From positions 124,001-188,000 of the forward strand of contig NZ_JAINRD010000017.1 of assembly GCF_020400605.1 (NCBI RefSeq): a stretch of 64,000 nt of DNA. The letters are read 5' to 3'. This DNA comes from Streptomyces aculeolatus. Lineage in GTDB: Bacteria > Actinomycetota > Actinomycetes > Streptomycetales > Streptomycetaceae. Below are positions 7,349-14,353 of the stretch, piece by piece. The notes below the pieces were generated by a model. That model worked only from the letters and a program-made list of their open reading frames with translations, was not told where the DNA came from and did not search any database. Made by a program: the position numbers and the translations under genes. The stretch's first letter is position 1. The number at the start of each line of letters is the position of its first letter.

Positions 7349-7409
7349 ATGCGGCGCCATGTTGCAGAGAATTCGAAGGATGCTAACCTGTAGATGAACG
7401 CTGATCGGT

Positions 7410-8327
7410 CTACCATGGACACCAGTTCCTCGGCGAGGCGTCGTCCCGCAGGGAAGCGATTCGGCGGCGGTACTCGGATGCGACACTCACGTTTTCGTTG
7501 ACGTTCTGCATGAGCCACGTCGTCATGCCGAACTCTTGGATGCCGCGCAGCGTCGCGTAGCCGGGCCACTCGTACAGGTCTCGGCCGTACGCGGACACGA
7601 ACTCGGCATATTGCTTATCCGTTTGCCAGCCGATGCTGTGGTGTTCTACCGCCGTAACCATCAGGTCCCACTCCGGGTGATCGAAGCAGAAGCCCTCGAA
7701 GTCTATGACGATCACTTCGCCCTGCTGGTTCACCATGAGGTTCTGCACGTGGGCGTCGCCGTGGACCGGGCCCTTGGGTGTTTCGAAGCGCAGCTCCGCG
7801 TACTTGTCCTGTAGCTCCCGCTGCCTCTTCCGCAAGAACGCCTTGTCGTCCTCCGGGATCGGTGCCATCTCAAGGCGCAGCTCCCACTTGTCGAAGGGCT
7901 CGAACGGCGGCAGCTCCAGGCCGGCGGGGAGCGTCAGGGAGTGGATGCCCCGGAGCGCCGTGCCGAGTTCGCCGTAGGTGGCCTTGCGGTCGCCCTCTTC
8001 GATCAGGTGCCAGAAGGTGACCGGGTGGCCGTCGATCGAGAGCGGCTGGTCCAGGTCTTCGAGCACCCGGGCGGCCGGAAAGCCCTCGGCGGCCAGCCAG
8101 CGCGACACCGCGACTTCCTTACGTGCCGTCGACAGCCACTCCGGGCCGCGGGCGATCCGGACGACGACCGGGGCGGAGGCAAGCCGGAACAAGGCGTTCT
8201 CGCCGAAGCGGATTAACTCCGCGCCCGTGTCGCTCAGGCCGGCGGACCGGCACGCGGCGGCCATCACCCGCGCCGCCCGTGTCGACGTGAACCCCTCTTC
8301 CGATGACCGAGCAGCGTCAGACGCCAT
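7410..8327 (-). CDS. Aminoglycoside/choline-kinase-like phosphotransferase (APH family)
   Basis: A 305-residue protein-kinase-fold small-molecule phosphotransferase. The catalytic loop is HGDAHVQNLM and the metal-binding motif IDFEGFCFDHPEWDL; an N-lobe Lys region (ARKEVAVSRWLAAEGFP) precedes. This superfamily phosphorylates hydroxyls of antibiotics or metabolites; the substrate cannot be told from sequence. Start MASDAARSS at 8327 is chosen because the upstream reading frame is Cys/Arg-rich and unlike a protein N-terminus; MAAACRSAG at 8264 is possible. It reads in the same direction as the RT-HEPN operon, 110 bases away. Similar kinases often sit beside XRE/TPR regulators in Streptomyces, so the RT-HEPN pair may have split an older cluster. 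Confidence 0.8.
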   Translation of the reverse strand: MASDAARSSEEGFTSTRAARVMAAACRSAGLSDTGAELIRFGENALFRLASAPVVVRIARGPEWLSTARKEVAVSRWLAAEGFPAARVLEDLDQPLSIDGHPVTFWHLIEEGDRKATYGELGTALRGIHSLTLPAGLELPPFEPFDKWELRLEMAPIPEDDKAFLRKRQRELQDKYAELRFETPKGPVHGDAHVQNLMVNQQGEVIVIDFEGFCFDHPEWDLMVTAVEHHSIGWQTDKQYAEFVSAYGRDLYEWPGYATLRGIQEFGMTTWLMQNVNENVSVASEYRRRIASLRDDASPRNWCPW

Positions 8328-8453
8328 GCCGGAACCAGCTCCCCTAGTCGTGCGCGATCCACCGGCGCACGCACTACGGGTGACCAACCCGACGCACGCC
8401 GGACACGACTCAGACCGTACCCACCCGAAGGCACCCCTGACGAGGCCGCACAT

Positions 8454-8500
8454 ACGTGGTGCCCGCACCCCCAGCCACGCGGGGAGTACGGGCACCACGT
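8454..8500 (-). terminator. Terminator hairpin after the symporter gene
   Basis: ACGTGGTGCCCG (from 8454) pairs with CGGGCACCACGT (ending 8500), with a partly paired GC-rich interior. It begins 17 bases past the stop of the leftward symporter gene. Confidence 0.65.
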
Positions 8501-8516
8501 GCCGCCGTACGGAGCG

Positions 8517-9878
8517 TCAGACGGCGGCTGCGACCGGCACCTTCCGGCCGTCGGAGTCGAGCGAGTCGATCGAGTCGACGTCAACGTCGTTGATGTCGAA
8601 GCTCGTTGCCGAGTTGTACTTGTCGCGGTCGAGGATTCCCTCCTGCGCAGCGACTATCAACGTGCATACTGATTGTCCAGCGACGTTCGTCGCGGTGCGG
8701 GCCATGTCGAGGATCGGGTCGATCGCCAGCAGCAGGCCCACGCCCTCCAGGGGCAGGCCCAGGGTGGAGAGGGTCAGGGTGGTCATGATGGTGGCGCCCG
8801 TGAGGCCCGCGGTGGCGGCGGAGCCGATGACCGAGACGAAGGCGATCAGGATGTAGTCCTGGATGCCCAGGCTGACGTCGAAGATCTCGGCGATGAAGAT
8901 GGCCGCCAGGGCCGGGTAGATCGCGGCGCAGCCGTCCATCTTCGTCGTCGCGCCGAAGGGGACCGCGAAGGAGGTGTACTCCTGCGGGACGCCGAGGCGT
9001 TCGGTGACCTTCTTGGTGACCGGCATGGTGCCGACCGAGGAGCGGGAGACGAAGGCGAGCTGGATCGCGGGCCAGGCGCCGCGGAAGAACTGGACGGGGT
9101 TGACCTTGGCGACCGTGGCCAGCAGGAGCGGGTAGACGCCGAAGAGGACCAGGGCGCAGCCGATGTAGACATCGGCGGTGAAGGTCGCGTACTTGCTGAT
9201 CAGGTTCCAGCCGTAGTCGGCGATCGCGAAGCCGATGAGGCCCACGGTGCCGATCGGGGCGAGGCGGATGACCCACCACAGCGCCTTCTGCAGCAGCTCC
9301 AGAATCGTTTCGCTGAGTGCGAGGACCGGCTCGGCCTTCTCGCCGAGCTTCAGCGCGGCGACGCCGACGGCCGCCGCCAGGAAGACGATCTGCAGCACGT
9401 TCAGTTCGGTGAAGGGCGTGATGATGTCGGTCGGGATGATTCCGGTGAGGAAGTCGATCCACGAACCGCTGTCCTCGGGGGCGGCGCCGTCCTTCGGGGA
9501 CAGGTCCGTGCCGTTGCCGGGGTTGGTGATCAGGCCGATGGTCAGGCCGATGGCGACCGCGATCAGGGACGTGGCGAAGAACCAGAGGAGCGTACGGGTC
9601 GCCAGGCGGGCGGCGTTGTTGACGTTCCGCAGGTTGGTGATCGACACCAGGATGGCGAAGAACACCAGCGGGGCGACCGCCAGCTTGAGCAGTTGGACGA
9701 AGATGGTGCCGATCTGGTCCAGGGTGTCCTTCAGCCAGGCGACGTCGCCGGTACGGGCGGCCCAGCCGAGGAGCACGCCGAGGACGAGGCCGGCGAGGAT
9801 CTGGGCCCAGAAGGGCACCTTGGGTATCCGGAAGCCGCTGCGCGGCTGCGCGGTGGGGGCAGGGGTGGGTGTGGACAC
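8517..9878 (-). CDS. Dicarboxylate/amino acid:cation symporter (DAACS family), possibly cystine-type
   Basis: A 453-residue multispan membrane transporter that imports its substrate with Na+ or H+. Family hallmarks: the Ser-rich reentrant loop SRSSVGTMP, GATTKMDGCA (equivalent of the NMDG box) and DPILDMARTATNVAGQ near the C-terminus. Hydrophobic helices begin at about residue 24 (FWAQILAGLVLGVLLGW). The tail is acidic. Start is GTG 9878 with ACGGAG upstream. A leader peptide with three Cys codons lies 103 bases upstream on the same strand, so expression may respond to cysteine. That would make a TcyP-like cystine importer a plausible alternative to glutamate or C4-dicarboxylate transport, but the substrate is not proven. 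Confidence 0.85.
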   Translation of the reverse strand: MSTPTPAPTAQPRSGFRIPKVPFWAQILAGLVLGVLLGWAARTGDVAWLKDTLDQIGTIFVQLLKLAVAPLVFFAILVSITNLRNVNNAARLATRTLLWFFATSLIAVAIGLTIGLITNPGNGTDLSPKDGAAPEDSGSWIDFLTGIIPTDIITPFTELNVLQIVFLAAAVGVAALKLGEKAEPVLALSETILELLQKALWWVIRLAPIGTVGLIGFAIADYGWNLISKYATFTADVYIGCALVLFGVYPLLLATVAKVNPVQFFRGAWPAIQLAFVSRSSVGTMPVTKKVTERLGVPQEYTSFAVPFGATTKMDGCAAIYPALAAIFIAEIFDVSLGIQDYILIAFVSVIGSAATAGLTGATIMTTLTLSTLGLPLEGVGLLLAIDPILDMARTATNVAGQSVCTLIVAAQEGILDRDKYNSATSFDINDVDVDSIDSLDSDGRKVPVAAAV

Positions 9879-9980
9879 GGGCGTCTCCGTGACTGGGCGC
9901 GCCGGGCCTCGTCCGCACGGTGGCGGGACGGGGGAAAGGGGGCGCGCGGCTGCTGCTGGGGGAATGTGGTCCGTAGACCG

Positions 9981-10010
9981 GTCAGAGCGCGCGGGACTGG
10001 CTGCTCTGAC
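9981..10010 (-). promoter_or_regulatory. Attenuator-like stem overlapping the leader peptide end
   Basis: On the transcribed strand GTCAGAGC and GCTCTGAC (plus coordinates 10003-10010 and 9981-9988) form a perfect 8-bp stem. The 5' arm begins inside the last Cys codon and the 3' arm contains the stop codon, so a ribosome stalled at Cys would melt the stem. Which state favours symporter expression cannot be read from sequence. Confidence 0.5.
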
Positions 10011-10104
10011 ATGCCGCGGACAGGCAGCGGCACAGATCGACGTGCAGGCGCGCCACGAGCCGGAGGCTCGTAGGCATGCGAAGCGCAGCTACCGTCGTCG
10101 TCAT
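9982..10104 (-). CDS. Cys-containing leader peptide upstream of the symporter
   Basis: A 40-codon open frame (MTTTVAALRMPTS...) with the motif LHVDLCRCLSAACQ, matching the HVDL-R-x-SA-x-C pattern of short actinomycete 'putative leader peptides' found upstream of sulfur-metabolism genes. An internal ATG at 10077 would give 31 residues. It holds three Cys codons (TGC, TGC, TGT). A hairpin starts within the last Cys codon and covers the stop. Neither start has a clear ribosome site, so translation may be from a leaderless or short-leader transcript. Confidence 0.65.
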   Translation of the reverse strand: MTTTVAALRMPTSLRLVARLHVDLCRCLSAACQSSQSRAL

Positions 10105-10185
10105 GACGAGAAGACTAACACTCCTACTTTGACATTCCCATAGTGCGGCTTTGGTGAGAGCCGTCACCCTCGACGCCGCACGCCC

Positions 10186-10497
10186 CTACGCCGTACCGCG
10201 CGCCTCGTCGTCCGCCTCGTCCTCGCGGCTGCGGTTCGCCGCCAGCCGGTCCTTCGACTTCTGCACCTTGCCCACGATCTGCTCCGACATCTCGTCCCGC
10301 TGCCTGCGCAGCAGGATGAAGCTCAGCGGCGCGGAGACGACGATCGCCAGCAGCATGACCCACAGGTAGTTCGAGTCGCCCAGACCTGCCGGGAGCGCGC
10401 CGAGCCGGACCAGGACGGCCAGGATCACGAAGGACGCGGCGAAGACGCCGAGGCGCATGGCGGTGTAGCGGACGGCGGGGTTCGGCTTGGGGGTCAC
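10186..10497 (-). CDS. DUF4229 membrane protein
   Basis: A 103-residue protein with two membrane segments (about residues 14-30 and 40-58), followed by a charged cytoplasmic tail rich in Arg, Glu and Asp. The arrangement (RYTAMRLGVF, then LRRQRDEMSEQIVGKVQ) fits the actinobacterial DUF4229 family of unknown function. GTG 10497 is preferred over TTG 10506 because AGAGAAG lies at suitable spacing. It sits beside the menaquinone genes, as in other Streptomyces, but no functional link is known. It is downstream of the GNAT gene on the same strand with an 88-base gap. Confidence 0.75.
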   Translation of the reverse strand: MTPKPNPAVRYTAMRLGVFAASFVILAVLVRLGALPAGLGDSNYLWVMLLAIVVSAPLSFILLRRQRDEMSEQIVGKVQKSKDRLAANRSREDEADDEARGTA

Positions 10498-10585
10498 GGC
10501 TGACAACTTCTCTCTGCTCTCTGCTCCGTCGGTCAGGGTGGTGCGCGGTGGTACGCGGTGGTGCGGCGTGTGCGTGCGGTGCCTC

Positions 10586-11113
10586 TCAAGTATGCAGCGG
10601 CAGCCACATCGTGATGTCGTCGCGGTAGTCGTCCTCGGCGACGCGTATCGCGTCGGGTACGCGGCCGACCTCCTTGTAGCCGCAGGAGGCGTAGAACGTG
10701 TCGACCCCTGTCCCGCCCCGGCACGTCAGCCGGATCCCCCGCATCCCCGGCAGCCCGCGCGCCGCGTCCGCCGCCGCGGCCATCAGGCGGCGGCCCTCGC
10801 CCGTGCCCTGGCGGTCGGGGTGCACCATGACGGTGTAGAGCCAGCACCAGTGCCGCATCAGGCGGTGGGTGTTGAGCGTCAGGAAGGCGGTGGCGGCCGG
10901 GCGGCCCGCCTCGTCGAGGGCGGCGATCAGGTGGGTGCGGCCCTCCGCCATGGCCGCGAGGTGCTTGACCAGCTCCGGGCGGATGTCCGCGGGCGTCACC
11001 GGGGGTACGAAGCCCACGGCGCCGCCCGCGTTGCTCACGTCGGCCCAGAGCGTGCATATGCCGTCCCGCAGGGCAGGGGTGACCGCGGGGTCCAGCTCGT
11101 AGCGCAAGGTCAT
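10586..11113 (-). CDS. GNAT-family N-acetyltransferase
   Basis: A 175-residue acetyl-CoA-dependent N-acetyltransferase. The GNAT core is visible as LYTVMVHPDRQGTGEGRRLM (strand 4, the R/Q-x-x-G-x-G/A acetyl-CoA loop) followed by IRLTCRGGTGVDTFYASCGYKEVG near the C-terminus. ATG 11113 has GAGGACC ahead, and lies eight bases beyond the stop of the MqnE-like gene, so the two are an operon. The substrate is unknown. Nothing unusual in length or codon use. Confidence 0.8.
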   Translation of the reverse strand: MTLRYELDPAVTPALRDGICTLWADVSNAGGAVGFVPPVTPADIRPELVKHLAAMAEGRTHLIAALDEAGRPAATAFLTLNTHRLMRHWCWLYTVMVHPDRQGTGEGRRLMAAAADAARGLPGMRGIRLTCRGGTGVDTFYASCGYKEVGRVPDAIRVAEDDYRDDITMWLPLHT

Positions 11114-11120
11114 GGGGTCC

Positions 11121-11735
11121 TCAGAAGCGCATCGGCTGCGGCGCCTCGCGCCGCTCCGGGTCCGGTCCTTCGTGCTCGCGGACCGCGGTGTAACTTCCGT
11201 CACGCTCCACCGGGCGCAGGCCCGCGTCCTGGATCAGCTCCACGAGTTCGCCGGCCGGGAGGGTGTCGTCGGCGCCCGGTGCCGGGGCGAAGTCGTCCGC
11301 GCCGTGCTGCAGGGCGAGTTGCGCCGTCTGCGTGCCGTACGCGGTCCACGCGGCCCGTACGTGCGGCACGTTGTCCAGCAGCAGCCGCGCCACCGCGAAC
11401 GCCTTCAGTGCCTCCGCGCCCGTGACCCGCCCCGCCGCCAGCGGCACGACGGCCAGCAGCCCCGCGCCGGCGTCCTGCCGGTCGCGCAGGGCCAGCAGCG
11501 CGTCGACGGTCTGCGCCACGGAGCCCTCGCCGTACGCCACCGCCTCCGTGGCCTCCGACGGCGCGGCCGGCGCGAAGTACACGCGCTCCCCGTGCCGCCC
11601 CGTCCGCACCTCGTGCGCGAGCCCGCCCAGCCACGCCAGGTCACCGCTCCCGTACAGCGCGACGCCGTCCTCCCGGCTCAGCCGCGCGCCTTCGCGCACC
11701 TTCTCCGCCAGCTCGCGCCTGAGCCCTGCGTCCAC
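11121..11735 (-). CDS. MqnE-like protein lacking the radical-SAM core
   Basis: A 204-residue protein. Its first about 54 residues (VDAGLRRELAEKV..., HEVRTGRHGERVYF) and last about 130 (from VDALLALRDRQD; TGAEALKAFAVARLLLDNVPHV; TAQLALQHGADD; PERREAPQPMRF) match aminofutalosine synthase MqnE as I remember it, normally about 387 residues. The middle, which carries the CxxxCxxC iron-sulfur site, is absent, and the protein has no Cys at all. GTG 11735 has a perfect GGGAGG site. Its place between Lrp and GNAT genes is that of mqnE in S. coelicolor, as I recall. It is either an in-frame deletion remnant or a repurposed paralogue; menaquinone synthesis would then need another mqnE. Confidence 0.7.
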   Translation of the reverse strand: MDAGLRRELAEKVREGARLSREDGVALYGSGDLAWLGGLAHEVRTGRHGERVYFAPAAPSEATEAVAYGEGSVAQTVDALLALRDRQDAGAGLLAVVPLAAGRVTGAEALKAFAVARLLLDNVPHVRAAWTAYGTQTAQLALQHGADDFAPAPGADDTLPAGELVELIQDAGLRPVERDGSYTAVREHEGPDPERREAPQPMRF

Positions 11736-11798
11736 GCGCCGCCTCCCAGCCCGTAAGTCACGTTCCTGCGCATCTGCGCGCATCCGAGCCTACGCGGC

Positions 11799-12251
11799 CT
11801 ACTCCTCCGCGATCTCCCCCACCCTGCTCTCCCACATCGTGGACAGCACGACCGTCGTCGCCGTGTGCGAGACGCCCTTGATGCGTGACATCCGCCTGAC
11901 CGTCTTCCCCAGCCCGTCCACGTCCGGCGCGCGCACCTTGAGCATGAACGAGTCCGCCCCGGCGATGAAGAAGCAGTCCTCGATCTCCGGCAGGTCCCGC
12001 AGCCGGTCCGCGACGTCGTCGTGGTCCACCGCCTCGGAGAGCGAGATCCCGACGAGTGCGGTGACGCCGCGGCCCAGCAGGGCGGCGTCGACGGTGGCGC
12101 GGTAGCCGGTGATCACCCCGGCGGCCTCCAGGCGGTTGATCCGGTCCGTGACGCTCGGCCCGGAGAGCCCCACGAGCCTGCCCAGCTCTGCGTACGAGGC
12201 CCGGCCGTTCTCCCGCAGGGCCTGGATGAGCTGCCTGTCGACGGCGTCCAT
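11799..12251 (-). CDS. Lrp/AsnC-family transcriptional regulator
   Basis: A 150-residue feast/famine regulator. Residues 1-60 form the AsnC-type helix-turn-helix (DAVDRQLIQALRENGRASYAELGRLVGLSGPSVTDRINRLEAAGVI), and the remainder the RAM ligand-binding/oligomerisation domain (VGISLSEAVDHDDVADRL, VRRMSRIKGVSHTATTVVLSTMWE). ATG 12251 chosen; a TTG start at 12263 is possible but sits too near the GGAAGG site. It precedes the MqnE-like and GNAT genes on the same strand, separated by about 60 bases, so it may read through. Effector amino acid not predictable. Confidence 0.85.
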   Translation of the reverse strand: MDAVDRQLIQALRENGRASYAELGRLVGLSGPSVTDRINRLEAAGVITGYRATVDAALLGRGVTALVGISLSEAVDHDDVADRLRDLPEIEDCFFIAGADSFMLKVRAPDVDGLGKTVRRMSRIKGVSHTATTVVLSTMWESRVGEIAEE

Positions 12252-12275
12252 GTGCGTTCTCAAGCCTTCCGTGCG

Positions 12276-12320
12276 GCTGTGTCAGCTGTGTCAGCTGTGT
12301 CGTCTGTGTCGGCTGTCCAG
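12276..12320. repeat. Five tandem 9-bp repeats
   Basis: Units GCTGTGTCA, GCTGTGTCA, GCTGTGTCG, TCTGTGTCG and GCTGTCCAG run head to tail just upstream of the Lrp start. A lone GCTGTGTCAG follows at 12330-12339, reaching into the end of the UbiX gene. The array looks like a slippage microsatellite; any regulatory effect is untested. Confidence 0.7.
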
Positions 12321-12334
12321 CGGTTTCCGCTGTG

Positions 12335-13069
12335 TCAGCGGGAGCGCCCCAGCTCCCCTTCCCATCTGCGATAGAGCTTGTGCGCCACGCCCGCGGCATC
12401 GAGGGCGCGGCCGGCGACGAAGTCCACGAGGTCCTGGATGCCGGTGGCCCCCGCGTAGAAGGCGGGGGCGGCGGGCAGCACCACGGCGCCCGCCTCGTCC
12501 AGGGCCACCATCTGCCGCAGCGTCGGCCCGGGCAGCGGCGTCTCCCGTACCACGACGACCAGCGGCCGGCCCTCCTTCAGCGTCACGCTCGCCGTGCGCT
12601 GGAGGAGGTCCTTGGAGAGCCCGAGCGCGATGCCCGCCACCGCGGCCGTCGACGCCGGCACGACGATCATGCCCTTCGCGGGGTACGAACCGGAGGACGG
12701 TCCTGCCGCCAGATCGCCGGCCGCCCAGTGCCGTACGTCACCCAGGTCGGCCGCCCCGGCGAAGGCGTCCGGCCGGCCGTCGGCGCCCGCGGCGAGCCAG
12801 CGCCGCAGGTCGTCGCGCCAGTGCGCGTCGCGGAACGGGCCCCCCGTCTCGTCCAGCAGCGTCAGCCGCGCGGCCCGGCTGACGACGAGGTCGACGGCCT
12901 CCCCGGCCTGCAGCAGCGCGCGCAGCACGGCCGCGGCGTACGGGGTGCCGGAGGCGCCGGAGACGCCGACGACCCAGGGCCGGCGGCCCCGGCCGGGGCG
13001 GTCGGCGTACGGCTCCTCGTACGGCTGCCCGTCCGGGTCCTCGTACGGCGTCTGGTGCGGCGGCTCCAC
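12335..13069 (-). CDS. mqnM: UbiX-type flavin prenyltransferase (menaquinone pathway, MqnM)
   Basis: A 244-residue enzyme that prenylates FMN to make the cofactor needed by UbiD-type decarboxylases. It shows the Rossmann start WVVGVSGASGTPYAAAVLRAL, the flavin-binding MIVVPASTAAVAGIALGLSKDLLQR and VVVVRETPL. The N-terminal about 30 residues are a Pro/Asp/Tyr-rich extension typical of streptomycete homologues. It works with the UbiD homologue at 15271-16716; in the futalosine route these are thought to act late on the 1,4-dihydroxy-6-naphthoate intermediate. It is separated from mqnP/mqnL by a rhomboid gene and a toxin-antitoxin pair read in the opposite direction. Confidence 0.85.
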   Translation of the reverse strand: MEPPHQTPYEDPDGQPYEEPYADRPGRGRRPWVVGVSGASGTPYAAAVLRALLQAGEAVDLVVSRAARLTLLDETGGPFRDAHWRDDLRRWLAAGADGRPDAFAGAADLGDVRHWAAGDLAAGPSSGSYPAKGMIVVPASTAAVAGIALGLSKDLLQRTASVTLKEGRPLVVVVRETPLPGPTLRQMVALDEAGAVVLPAAPAFYAGATGIQDLVDFVAGRALDAAGVAHKLYRRWEGELGRSR

Positions 13070-13159
13070 GCGGCGAGCCTATCCGGCGCCGGGAACCGCG
13101 GCGCAGGCCGCCTGCGTTTCCCTCAGGGAGGACACACTGGTCCGAAGGGGGCTCGGGTG

Positions 13160-13810
13160 ATGTACGAACCTTACGGGCGCGGCACCCCCGCCGCGCGGCC
13201 CGCGCGGGCGGCACGGCCGCCGCGCGGGCGAATATACGTGAAGCGCGCCGCGGTGGTGATGCTCGCGTGGGTGGCGCTGCTGTGGGTGCTGGAGGCCGTC
13301 GACCAGGCGGGCGACAACAAGCTGGACACGTACGCGATCACGCCCCGGCAGTTCGGCGAGCTGCGGGACGTGATCCCGGCGTCGTTCATGCACTTCGGCT
13401 GGGACCACCTGTCGGCGAACACGGGTCCGCTGCTGGTGCTCGGCTTCATCGCGGCGATGCGCGGGATCGGCCGGTTCGCGGGCGTGGCCGCCCTGATCAT
13501 GCTGGTGAGCGGGCTCGGGGTGTGGCTGGTCTCGCCCGCGGGGTCGCACACGGCGGGCGCATCGGGCGTCGTCTTCGGCCTCTTCGGCTACGTGGTGGTG
13601 CGCGGCTTCGTCGACCGGCGGATGGCCGACGTGCTGATCGGCATCGTGGTCGCGCTGGTGTACGGCTCGATGGTGTGGGGCGCCCTGCCGACGGACCAGG
13701 TCGTGGAGCAGTCGATCTCCTGGCAGTGCCACCTCTTCGGCCTCGTGGGCGGCGTGCTGGCGGCGTTCTACTTCAGCGACCGCAGACGGGCCGGCCTCCG
13801 GGCGGGCTGA
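13160..13810 (+). CDS. Rhomboid-family intramembrane serine protease
   Basis: A 216-residue polytopic protein. Catalytic Ser is S135 in GASGVVFG and the His is H191 in QCHLFGLVGG, giving the rhomboid Ser-His dyad; HLSANTGPL (83-91) fits the conserved HxxxN loop/helix. About six hydrophobic helices are present (for example 30-47, 89-100, 108-126, 136-150, 157-174, 193-205). The N-terminus is cytoplasmic and Arg/Pro rich. Such proteases cleave membrane substrates within the bilayer; the substrate is unknown. ATG 13160 follows AAGGGGG. It is divergent from ubiX and probably monocistronic. Confidence 0.85.
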   Translation: MYEPYGRGTPAARPARAARPPRGRIYVKRAAVVMLAWVALLWVLEAVDQAGDNKLDTYAITPRQFGELRDVIPASFMHFGWDHLSANTGPLLVLGFIAAMRGIGRFAGVAALIMLVSGLGVWLVSPAGSHTAGASGVVFGLFGYVVVRGFVDRRMADVLIGIVVALVYGSMVWGALPTDQVVEQSISWQCHLFGLVGGVLAAFYFSDRRRAGLRAG

Positions 13811-13842
13811 GACAGCGGTGTCATCTTCTGTACAGTTGATGC

Positions 13843-14094
13843 ATGAGTGAGACACTGCCCATCGCGCAGGCACGCAGCCAGTTCGGCGCGCTCGTCCGCC
13901 GTGCCGCTCTGGGCCGCGAGCGCACCGTCATCACCGACCACGGTGAACCGGCCGCGATGATCGTCGGCATAGGGGACATCGAAGACCTCGAAGACGCCCT
14001 TGCCGTCGCGCAGTACGAAGCCCGCAAGGCCCGCGGCGAGGACACGTACGTGCCCCACGACGAAGTGCGCAAGCGCCTGGGGCTCGACACGTGA
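13843..14094 (+). CDS. Phd/YefM-type antitoxin
   Basis: An 83-residue antitoxin. SETLPIAQARSQFGALVRRAALGRERTVITDHGEPAAMIVG is the classic YefM/Phd N-terminal DNA-binding and dimerisation fold, followed by a charged C-terminal tail that would wrap the toxin. It overlaps the RelE-like toxin gene by four bases (GTGA). A TACAGT -10-like hexamer at 13831-13836 ends only six bases before the ATG, suggesting a leaderless transcript. Antitoxins of this class repress their own promoter, usually with the toxin as co-repressor. Confidence 0.88.
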   Translation: MSETLPIAQARSQFGALVRRAALGRERTVITDHGEPAAMIVGIGDIEDLEDALAVAQYEARKARGEDTYVPHDEVRKRLGLDT

Positions 14095-14342
14095 GCCACG
14101 AGGTCGTCTGGGAGACCGACGCCGTGAACGCCGCCGCGGGCTTCCTCGCCGACGACCCCGCCGGACTGCGGGCACTCGTCGACGGCATCGACGCCCTCGC
14201 CACGGAGCAGCGCCCGAAGAACTCGGCTCCCTGGGGCACCGACCACCGCCGGCTCCGCGTCGGCCGCTACCGGGCGGTCTACCGAATCGACGACGGCAGG
14301 GTCACCGTGCTCGTGCTCCACGTAGGCCGCGCGGGGGTGTGA
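14091..14342 (+). CDS. RelE/ParE-superfamily toxin
   Basis: An 83-residue toxin partner of the preceding antitoxin. The sequence ends in RRLRVGRYRAVYRIDDGRVTVLVLHVGRAGV, the RelE fold core in which basic residues contact ribosomal mRNA. RelE toxins cleave mRNA in the ribosomal A site; ParE relatives poison gyrase, and the GRYRAVYRI pattern favours RelE. Start is GTG 14091 within the antitoxin stop. The pair sits between the rhomboid gene and the convergent mqnP and probably moved in as a unit. Confidence 0.85.
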   Translation: MSHEVVWETDAVNAAAGFLADDPAGLRALVDGIDALATEQRPKNSAPWGTDHRRLRVGRYRAVYRIDDGRVTVLVLHVGRAGV

Positions 14343-14353
14343 CCCCCGGCGGG

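Noticed and set aside
12276..12320. CRISPR-like repeats
   Set aside because: Units are 9 bp, contiguous and without spacers.
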